From positions 23,983,221 to 24,047,220 of the forward strand of contig CM017555.1 in assembly GCA_007844125.1 (NCBI GenBank): a DNA stretch of 64,000 nucleotides, written 5' to 3'. A model generated the notes under the pieces. That model ran no database searches, was not told the origin of the DNA, and saw only the letters and a list, made by a program, of their open reading frames with translations. Origin of the DNA: Sinonovacula constricta (taxonomy: Eukaryota; Mollusca; Bivalvia; Cardiida; Solecurtidae). The translations under genes were made by a program, and so were the position numbers. Shown here one piece after another: positions 48,601 through 60,600 of this stretch (its first letter is position 1; the number at the start of each line of letters is the position of its first letter).

Positions 48601-51600
48601 TACTGCAGCCTGTCCCCGTACCGGCGTACGCAAAATCAAGCTCCTTCATATTAACGTACCTGCCCACAAGTCAGTGGTGGTTAAGTCGTATCTTAGCGAC
48701 AACAGCATTGACACTTTACCACACCCTGCATATAGCCCTGATCTTGCTCCGTGCAATTTTTGGTTGAATCCTTATATTAAGAACTTCATGAGAGGTCGAC
48801 GTTTTGAATCTCGGCACGTGGCTGGCAGCGCGCTTTTCCAGTGTCTAAACACTATACCTAAAGAGAGCTACCAAAAAGCATTTTCCGATAGGATTCATCG
48901 CTTGGAAAAGTGCATCCAAGTCAAAGGGGAATATTTCGAAGGGTTGGTCTAACAATTTCTGCAGAAATATTATGTTTACGACTAAAGCGCCACACTGTTT
49001 AATACTTTATAAATGCCCCTCGTATTTAGTTACAACTGCGGAAGACATTATAGTTGTTCACCACATGTTGATTGAATTTCACCCTGATAAGAGAATATTT
49101 CCCAGTTGATATTTTTCTTAATAGCCATCAGACACACCATTTTCTAGTTGATTTTTTAGTGATCTTCCTGACAGAGATTATTTTAAAGTTTATTACCCAT
49201 AGCTTCATAAAATTGTTGGGAAACCAATGAACTGAATACATTAGGTTCCTGTCACTTTTATGTGGAAATAAATTCATTTAAGCAAGTATCAGCTAGTTAA
49301 GATGACACACGCTGAGTTTTTTCTCCTCTTTATGATAATATTTAAACACATGGCTCCCAGGTTGAAACTGGATATTGTCACTGCGCACTGGAATACCGAG
49401 GTGCAATAATGTAGCATGATAATGGAAAAACTTTCATTGTTTATTTCATACCATAATATCTAAATTAGCAAGTCCACATGGGAATGTTTGTAATAAATAC
49501 TTTTTAATGGGATATACAAATATATGGCTTTCATTTCCTTTTTTTATTCTTAATATATTATGAATATATCAGTACTGTCTAGTCTTCTGTGGGGATGAAA
49601 ATCTTCACATAATTGAATGTATGATTAAGTAATGAGTTAACATGATGATATTTCATGAAATCAGAAGTGGTGGCCCATTTATCTTTTCTAGGTGGAAATT
49701 CTTTTGACTAATAGCAAATAGCATTAGTATTTTTTATTTTGCCTGATATTATTTGCGTCTGCATGAAGATAGGACTATATTTTGATCCATTTTTATTTCA
49801 ATGTGTGTCCTTTGATAATTAAATCTTAATTATTCAGTAATATAAAAAATGTAGTCTGACCAGGTCACCTGATATGAAAAAAATGTTACTGTGAAAGCAT
49901 TTTATTTCGTGGGGCAGAAATTTCGTCGTTTGAAGTGGACGGGCATATTCAAGGGCACTTGACTTGGTGGATTGCCCTGCCCACGAAATTAAAAAAAAAT
50001 ACTTTCAATTTTTGACATGCGAAATTGAGGCCTAACACTGAAACAGGGTCAATTGCGAAACTACGGATTAGCGAGTGACTCTGCCTATTGTCTTACGTCA
50101 CGTCTTATGATATTGATCCACAGCAGCTGGTCAATGTTTTCACAGCCGAGTCTCGTCAGACGACTTTTGTGACACCAAACTGTCAATTAGTGTGTCATTT
50201 AAGGGATTATATGCATAAAGATGTTAGGAGCGCGGGTTCATTTAAGGGTCTAATTTAACGAAGCCATTGACTGTCAATTAACGCCAATTAGCGTACTATG
50301 CAAACTGACACAAAACAGACCCTTGAGTAAACACCCTACACCTAGAAAGTTGATCAGCACTTTTATTTCTGTCTCACTTTTACAAAGATTCTTATTGGCA
50401 AAGTTTGATTATTTATTGTGCATAATAAACTTATTAGCTACATTTTCACTTGTTATTTGTCATGGCACTTCGTGCGTGGCTGACATCAGGTTTTCAAACC
50501 CGTGCACCCACTATGCCTGGTCTTCCTAACCCCGCAGACTCAGCTTCCAAAGACTAGAAAGTCTAACCGAGGGGATTTTATATTGTTGGTACTTAAATTC
50601 GTGAATTGTCTTGCCCACGAATTCCACGAAATTAAATGCCCCACGAAATAAAATGCTTTCACAGTATCAGGCAGTTTTAACTCTGAAAGAAAGAATAAAA
50701 ATAGAATTTTAGGTTAGGTCAACTAGTGGGTCATGATTTGAGATGGTTTATTAGGCTAGGCAGCAGACAATATCGTACCTACCTTCAGCTCACCCATTAT
50801 AGTCCTCCAGCTTGCCTGATAAACTGTCTCATTCTGCAGCAACAGCCTATTATTCTCTGTATTATGGTCAACTTTCTCCTTCTAAACATGAAAAAATCCA
50901 TAACAACACTTTTTAAGCATTTTAGTTTTTGATAGTGGAACTAAAAATGTTTTCTATCTCGGTCACAGGTTTGAAGCCCTGATTGAACGTGAATGGTTAC
51001 AGGGCGGTCACCCGTTCAGTGATCGCTGTTCCAAGTCAGCCCATTCGGTTACCAAGCAACGCAAGGAGGCACCAGTGTTCCTTCTCTTCCTGGACTGCGT
51101 ATGGCAGGTTAGTTAAATCTTTGTTATGATTCCTTTTTTTTTTTAAATAATGACATTTCGAGGGCCTTCCTCAGATGCTCCAGTCCCTGATCAGCTAAGC
51201 TGATAAGATAATGTTAATTAGTATAACTGTTTGAGTCATTGGAAGTGTGGACACATCAGTTAAGCAATAAATCATACATGTTAGCCCACAATCAAATAAG
51301 TTAGAAACAACTAAGTCATGCCCTGTTATAGTGTTTGTTACCAAAGTATACACCATAAACATTTGTGATGGCCAATATAATCACAGAAGTAGCAGTGATT
51401 GCTCCTTAAATTGATTTCTGTATTGGAGTGATAACATTTTTCTAGACTCTTTTTTTTTGCAGTCTTTTTATCCCTTTTTCCAAGGTTTCCCGACTATACC
51501 TATCCTACAAGTATCAACCATTGAAAGTCTTTATAACCCATTACAGGTCAAATAAATTGATTTATTTTTGGCATTTTGTGTTTCCCTTTGGTTAAAAAAG

Positions 51601-54600
51601 GTAAGGAAACATATTTTGACTACATTTTAATCTGAAATTATCATTAAATAACATTATGCTACAAAAAAATCACAGCCTATTTTTAAAGCAGATGTTATTC
51701 TCTGCCCTTGATTTCATGTCACATGATCCATGGTGAATGAGCATCTTGTTCTTATTACTTATGACATTCTACACATGTCACTAATATGATTTGCGAACAT
51801 CTGTAATCTTATTCTATGTAAAAAAGGTAGACATAAAATTAAGGATAAAATTTAGTCCCTCCTGTTAATATATTTTCAATTATTACATTTTTGTTAGCTC
51901 ACCTGAGCACAACTTGCTCAAGGGGAGCTTTTGTGATACTGCTTCGTTCAGCATCTGGCGTCAACATTTTAGCTTTTGAACATGCTAGTGGCCACAGTTT
52001 TTATCCAATCTTCATCAGATTTGGGCAGAATGTTTGCCTGCATAAAATCTTGGATGAGTTCATAACTGGGTCTTGTGGGGTCAAAAAGTAGGTCACTAGG
52101 TCAAATCTTAAAAAAAGCTTGTGAACACACTAGATGCCCATTTATAGGTCAATCTTCATCAAACTTGATCAGGATGTTTGTCTGCATGAAATCTAGGATG
52201 AGTTCGTTATTGGGTCACATGGCATCAAAAAGTTGGTCAAATTTAAGAAAAAGCTTGTGAACACACTATAGGCCTCATTCATAGCCCAATCTTCACCAAA
52301 CTTGATCAGATTGTTTGTCTGCATGAAATCTGAACAGAACAGAACAGAACTTTATTTCATCCAGGTATACATGGTATACAGCATGGAGATATTTAACAAA
52401 GATGATATCAAATATATAGCAATATATGCAGTTCATTTGCTCAGAAACAAGTAATATATCAGAAAACTAGTGATATATGAAATCAACTGAGTAAGGAGCA
52501 AGAGAAAGTGAAAGTTGGGGAGGAGGGGGGGGAGAGAAATTATGAGACATAAGCAGATGCGAAGCATGGATATGAAGAATAATAAAAAGTAGCCAAAGTA
52601 GTGCCGGTGTACCGTGTCGATATCTTGGATGAGTATATCATTGGGTCACGTGGGGTCAATAAGTAGGTCACTAGAAAAAGCTTGTGAAAACACTTAGCTT
52701 ACTTGGTAAAATTCTAGAAAATGTTATCAACCCAGGGCCCACACTAATGGCCCAATCTTCACCAAAGATTTTTTAACATAAATAACTCTTGCAAGATTTG
52801 AGCCTACTAAAAGCCTGTGTTATCAGGTAAGTGATTAAAGGCCATCATGGCCCTCTTGTTTGATTAAAGAAAGTTTTAAAATTTATGTCTATGTTCTGTT
52901 GTATTTATTTCCCTTGGAATAAAAAGTTTTTAAACATAAACTCATAGCCTGCTAAACACAAATTAATTAAGTTTACAAAAGTGGTGTAGATGGCCACTGG
53001 CAGCTGTCTGATCAGAATATGCACTGTTTGCTCCTAAGTCACTAGGTATGTAGGCCATTGGCAGCTGTCTGATCAGAATATACACTGTATGCTCCTAAGT
53101 CACCAGGTATGTAGGCCACTGGCAGCTGTCTGATCAGAATATACACTATTTGCTCCAAAGTCACTAGGTATGTAGGCCATTGGCAGCTGTCTGATCAGAA
53201 TGTACACTGTATGCTCCTAAGTCACCAGGTATGTAGGCCACTGGCAGCTGTCTGATCAGAATATACACCATTTGCTCCTAAGTCACTAGGTATGTGGGCC
53301 ATTGGCAGCTGTCTGATCAGAATATACACTATTTGCTCCTAAGTCACCAGGTATGTAGGCCACTGGCAGCTGTCTGATCAGAATATACACTGTTTGCTCC
53401 TAAGTCACCAGGTATGTAGGCCACTGGCAGCTGTCTGATCAGAATATACACCATTTGCTCCTAAGTCACCAGGTATGTAGGCCACTGGCAGCTGTCTGAT
53501 CAGAATATGCACTGTTTGCTCCAAAGTCACCAGGTATGTAGGCCGTTGGCAGCTGTCTGATCAGAATATACACTATTTGCTCCTAAGTCACCAGGTATGT
53601 AGGCCATTGGCAGCTGTCTGATCAGAATATACACTGTTTGCTCCTAAGTCACCAGGTATGTGGGCCACTGGCAGCTGTCTGATCAGAATATACACTGTTT
53701 GCTCCTAAGTCACCAGGTATGTGGGCCACTGGCAGCTGTCTGATCAGAATATACACTGTATGCTCCTAAGTCACTAGGTATGTAGGCCATTGGCAGCTGT
53801 CTGATCAGAATTTGCACTGTTTGCTCCTAAGTCACCAGGTATGTAGGCCACTGGCAGCTGTCTGATCAGAATATACACTATTTGCTCCTAAGTCACCAGG
53901 TATGTAGGCCACTGGCAGCTGTCTGATCAGAATATACACTATTTGCTCCTAAGTCACCAGGTATGTAGGCCACTGGCAGCTGTCTGATCAGAATATACAC
54001 TGTATGCTCCTAAGTCACTAGGTATGTGGGCCACTGGCAGCTGTCTGATCAAAATATACACTGTTTGCTCCTAAGTCACTAGGTATGTGGGCCACTGGCA
54101 GCTGTCTGATCAGAATATACACTATTTGCTCCTAAGTCACCAGGTATGTAGGCCACTGGCAGCTGTCTGATCAGAATATACACTGTATGCTCCTAAGTCA
54201 CCAGGTATGTAGGCCACTGGCAGCTGTCTGATCAGAATATACACTGTATGCTCCTAAGTCACTAGGTATGTGGGCCACTGGCAGCTGACTGATCAAAATA
54301 TACACTGTTTGCTCCTAAGTCACTAGGTATGTAGACCACTGGCAGCTGTCTGATCAGAATATACACTGTTTGCTCCTAAGTCACCAGGTATGTGGGCCAC
54401 TGGCAGCTGTCTGATCAGAATATACACTGTATGCTCCTAAGTCACTAGGTATGTAGGCCATTGGCAGCTGTCTGATCAGAATTTGCACTGTTTGCTCCTA
54501 AGTCACTAGGTATGTAGGCCACTGGCAGCTGTCTGATCAGAATATACACTGTTTGCTCCTAACTCACTAGGTATGTAGGCCACTGGCAGCTGTCTGATCA

Positions 54601-57600
54601 AAATATACACTGTTTGCTCCTAAGTCACTAGGTATGTAGGCCACTGGCAGCTGTCTGATTAGAATATGCACTGTTTGCTCCTAAGTCACCAGGTATGTAG
54701 GCCACTGGCAGCTGTCTGATCAGAATATACACTCTTTGCTCCTAAGTCACCAGGTATGTAGGCCATTGGCAGCTGTCTGATCAGAATATACACTGTTTGC
54801 TCCTAAGTCACCAGGTATGTAGGCCACTGGCAGCTGTCTGATTAGAATATACACTGTATGCTCCTAAGTCACTAGGTATGTGGGCCACTGACAGCTGTCT
54901 GATCAGAATATACACTATTTGCTCCTAAGTCACTAGGTATGTAGGCCATTGGCAGCTGTCTGATCAGAATATACACTGTTTGCTCCTAAGTCACCAGGTA
55001 TGTAGGCCATTGGCAGCTGTCTGATCAGAATATACACTGTTTGCTCCTAAGTCACCAGGTATGTAGGCCACTGGCAGCTGTCTGATCAGAATATACACTG
55101 TTTGCTCCTAAGTCACCAGGTATGTGGGCCACTGGCAGCTGTCTGATCAGAATATACACTGTATGCTCCTAAGTCACCAGGTATATGGGCCACTGGCAGC
55201 TGTCTGATCAGAATATACACTGTATGCTCATAAGTCACCAGGTATGTAGGCCACTGGCAGCTGTCTGATTAGAATATACACTGTATGCTCCTAAGTCACC
55301 AGGTATGTAGGCCACTGGCAGCTGTCTGATCAGAATATACACTATTTGCTCCTAAGTCACCAGGTATGTAGGCCACTGGCAGCTGTCTGATCAGAATATA
55401 CACTATTTGCTCCTAAGTCACCAGGTATGTAGGCCACTGGCAGCTGTCTGATCAGAATATACACTGTATGCTCCTAAGTAACTAGGTATGTGGGCCACTG
55501 GCAGCTGTCTGATCAAAATATACACTGTTTGCTCCTAAGTCACTAGGTATGTGGGCCACTGGCAGCTGTCTGATCAGAATATACACTATTTGCTCCTAAG
55601 TCACCAGGTATGTAGGCCACTGGCAGCTGTCTGATCAGAATATACACTCTTTGCTCCTAAGTCACCAGGTATGTAGGCCATTGGCAGCTGTCTGATCAGA
55701 ATATACACTGTTTGCTCCTAAGTCACCAGGTATGTAGGCCACTGGCAGCTGTCTGATTAGAATATACAATGTATGCTCCTAAGTCACTAGGTATGTGGGC
55801 CACTGGCAGCTGTCTGATCAGAATATACACTATTTGCTCCTAAGTCACTAGGTATGTAGGCCATTGGCAGCTGTCTGATCAGAATATACACTGTTTGCTC
55901 CTAAGTCACCAGGTATGTAGGCCACTGGCAGCTGTCTGATTAGAATATACACTGTATGCTCCTAAGTCACCAGATATGTAGGCCACTGGCAACTGTCTGA
56001 TCAGAATATCCACTATTTGCTCCTAAGTCACTAGGTATGTAGGCCACTGGCAGCTGTCTGATCAGAATATACACTATTTGCTCCTAAGTCACCAGGTATG
56101 TAGGCCACTGGCAGCTGTCTGATCAGAATATACACTATTTGCTCCTAAGTCACTAGGTATGTAGGCCACTGGCAGCTGTCTGATCAGAATATACACGGTT
56201 TGCTCCTAAGTCACCAGGTATGTAGGCCACTGGCAGCTGTCTGATCAGAATATGCACTGTTTGCTCCTAAGTGACTAGGTATGTAGGCCACTGGCAGCTG
56301 TCTGATCAGAATATACACTATTTGCTCCTAAGTCACCAGGTATGTAGGCCACTGGCTGCTGTCTGATCAGAATATGCACTGTTTGCTCCTAAGTCACCAG
56401 GTATGTAGGCCACTGGCAGCTGTCTGATCAGAATATACCTGTCTGCTCCTAAGTCACTAGGTATGTAGGCCACTGGCAGCTGTCTGATCGGAATATACAC
56501 TATTTGCTCCTAAGTCACCAGGTATGTAGGCCACTGACAGCTGTCTGATCAGAATATGCACTGTTTGCTCCCAAGTCATTAGGTATGTAAGCCACAGGCA
56601 GCTGTCTGATCAGAATATACACTATTTGCTCCTAAGTCACCAGGTATGTAGGCCACTGGCAGCTGTCTGATCAGAATATACACTGTTTACTCCTAAGTCA
56701 CCAGGTATGTAGACCACTGGCAGCTGTCTGATCAGAATATACACTGTTTGCTCCTAAGTCACCAGGTATGTAGGCCACTGGCAGCTGTCTGAACAGAATA
56801 TACACCATTTGCTCCTAAGTCACCAGGTATGTAGGTCACTGGCAGCTGTCTGATCAGAATATGCACTGTTTGCTCCAAAGTCACCAGGTATGTAGGCCGT
56901 TGGCAGCTGTCTGATCAGAATATACACTATTTGCTCCTAAGTCACCAGGTATGTAGGCCATTGGCAGCTGTCTGATCAGAATATACACTGTTTGCTCCTA
57001 AGTCACCAGGTATGTAGGCCACTGGCAGCTGTCTGATCAGAATATACACTGTTTGCTCCTAAGTCACCAGGTATGTGGGCCACTGGCAGCTGTCTGATCA
57101 GAATATACACTGTATGCTCCTAAGTCACTAGGTATGTAGGCCATTGGCAGCTGTCTGATCAGAATTTGCACTGTTTGCTCCTAAGTCACCAGGTATGTAG
57201 GCCACTGGCAGCTGTCTGATCAGAATATACACTATTTGCTCCTAAGTCACCAGGTATGTAGGCCACTGGCAGCTGTCTGATCAGAATATACACTATTTGC
57301 TCCTAAGTCACCAGGTATGTAGGCCACTGGCAGCTGTCTGATCAGAATATACACTGTATGCTCCTAAGTCACTAGGTATGTGGGCCACTGGCAGCTGTCT
57401 GATCAAAATATACACTGTTTGCTCCTAAGTCACTAGGTATGTGGGCCACTGGCAGCTGTCTGATCAGAATATACACTATTTGCTCCTAAGTCACCAGGTA
57501 TGTGGGCCACTGGCAGCTGTCTGATCAGAATATACACTGTATGCTCCTAAGTCACCAGGTATGTAGGCCACTGGCAGCTGTCTGATCAGAATATACACTG

Positions 57601-60600
57601 TATGCTCCTAAGTCACTAGGTATGTGGGCCACTGGCAGCTGACTGATCAAAATATACACTGTTTGCTCCTAAGTCACTAGGTATGTAGACCACTGGCAGC
57701 TGTCTGATCAGAATATACACTGTTTGCTCCTAAGTCACTAGGTATGTGGGCCACTGGCAGCTGTCTGATCAGAATATACACTGTATGCTCCTAAGTCACT
57801 AGGTATGTAGGCCATTGGCAGCTGTCTGATCAGAATTTGCACTGTTTGCTCCTAAGTCACTAGGTATGTAGGCCACTGGCAGCTGTCTGATCAGAATATA
57901 CACTGTTTGCTCCTAACTCACTAGGTATGTAGGCCACTGGCAGCTGTCTGATCAAAATATACACTGTTTGCTCCTAAGTCACTAGGTATGTAGGCCACTG
58001 GCAGCTGTCTGATTAGAATATGCACTGTTTGCTCCTAAGTCACCAGGTATGTAGGCCACTGGCAGCTGTCTGATCAGAATATACACTCTTTGCTCCTAAG
58101 TCACCAGGTATGTAGGCCATTGGCAGCTGTCTGATCAGAATATACACTGTTTGCTCCTAAGTCACCAGGTATGTAGGCCACTGGCAGCTGTCTGATTAGA
58201 ATATACACTGTATGCTCCTAAGTCACTAGGTATGTGGGCCACTGGCAGCTGTCTGATCAGAATATACACTATTTGCTCCTAAGTCACTAGGTATGTAGGC
58301 CATTGGCAGCTGTCTGATCAGAATATACACTGTTTGCTCCTAAGTCACCAGGTATGTAGGCCATTGGCAGCTGTCTGATCAGAATATACACTGTTTGCTC
58401 CTAAGTCACCAGGTATGTAGGCCACTGGCAGCTGTCTGATCAGAATATACACTGTTTGCTCCTAAGTCACCAGGTATGTGGGCCACTGGCAGCTGTCTGA
58501 TCAGAATATACACTGTATGCTCCTAAGTCACCAGGTATATGGGCCACTGGCAGCTGTCTGATCAGAATATACACTGTATGCTCATAAGTCACCAGGTATG
58601 TAGGCCACTGGCAGCTGTCTGATTAGAATATACACTGTATGCTCCTAAGTCACCAGGTATGTAGGCCACTGGCAGCTGTCTGATCAGAATATACACTATT
58701 TGCTCCTAAGTCACCAGGTATGTAGGCCACTGGCAGCTGTCTGATCAGAATATACACTATTTGCTCCTAAGTCACCAGGTATGTAGGCCACTGGCAGCTG
58801 TCTGATCAGAATATACACTGTATGCTCCTAAGTCACTAGGTATGTGGGCCACTGGCAGCTGTCTGATCAAAATATACACTGTTTGCTCCTAAGTCACTAG
58901 GTATGTGGGCCACTGGCAGCTGTCTGATCAGAATATACACTATTTGCTCCTAAGTCACCAGGTATGTAGGCCACTGGCAGCTGTCTGATCAGAATATACA
59001 CTCTTTGCTCCTAAGTCACCAGGTATGTAGGCCATTGGCAGCTGTCTGATCAGAATATACACTGTTTGCTCCTAAGTCACCAGGTATGTAGGCCACTGGC
59101 AGCTGTCTGATTAGAATATACACTGTATGCTCCTAAGTCACTAGGTATGTGGGCCACTGGCAGCTGTCTGATCAGAATATACACTATTTGCTCCTAAGTC
59201 CTTAGGTATGTAGGCCATTGGCAGCTGTCTGATCAGAATATACACTGTTTGCTCCTAAGTCACCAGGTATGTAGGCCACTGGCAGCTGTCTGATTAGAAT
59301 ATACACTGTATGCTCCTAAGTCACCAGATATGTAGGCCACTGGCAACTGTCTGATCAGAATATCCACTATTTGCTCCTACGTCACTAGGTATGTAGGCCA
59401 CTGGCAGCTGTCTGATCAGAATATACACTATTTGCTCCTAAGTCACTAGGTATGTAGGCCACTGGCAGCTGTCTGATCAGAATATACACGGTTTGCTCCT
59501 AAGTCACCAGGTATGTAGGCCACTGGCAGCTGTCTGATCAGAATATGCACTGTTTGCTCCTAAGTGACTAGGTATGTAGGCCACTGGCAGCTGTCTGATC
59601 AGAATATACACTGTTTGCTCCTAAGTCACCAGGTATGTAGGCCACTGGCTGCTGTCTGATCAGAATATACACTATTTGCTCCTAAGTCACCAGGTATGTA
59701 GGCCACTGGCAGCTGTCTGATCAGAATATACCTGTCTGCTCCTAAGTCACTAGGTATGTAGGCCACTGGCAGCTGTCTGATCGGAATATACACTATTTGC
59801 TCCTAAGTCACCAGGTATGTAGGCCACTGACAGCTGTCTGATCAGAATATGCACTGTTTGCTCCCAAGTCATTAGGTATGTAGGCCACAGGCAGCTGTCT
59901 GATCAGAATATACACTATTTGCTCCTAAGTCACCAGGTATGTAGGCCACTGGCAGCTGTCTGATCAGAATATACCTGTCTGCTCCTAAGTCACCAGGTAT
60001 GTAGGCCACTGGCAGCTGTCTGATCGGAATATACACTATTTGCTCCTAAGTCACCAGGCATGTAGGCCACTGGCAGCTGTCTGATCAGAATATACACTAT
60101 TTGCTCCTAAGTCACCAGGTATGTAGGCCACTGGCAGCTGTCTGATCAGAATATACACTATTTGCTCCTAAGTCACCAGGTATGTAGGCCACTGACAGCT
60201 GTCTGATCAGAATATACACTATTTGCTCCTAAGTCACCAGGTATGTGGGCCACTGGCAGCTGTCTGATCAGAATATACACTGTATGCTCCTAAGTCACTA
60301 GGTATGTAGGCCACTGGCAGCTGTCTGATCAGAATATACCTGTCTGCTCCTAAGTCACCAGGTATGTAGGCCACTGGCAGCTGTCTGATCGGAATATACA
60401 CTATTTGCTCCTAAGTCACCAGGCATGTAGGCCACCGGCAGCTGTCTGATCAGAATATACACTATTTGCTCCTAAGTCACCAGGTATGTAGGCCACTGGC
60501 AGCTGTCTGATCAGAATATACACTATTTGCTCCTAAGTCACCAGGTATGTAGGCCACTGACAGCTGTCTGATCAGAATATACACTATTTGCTCCTAAGTC

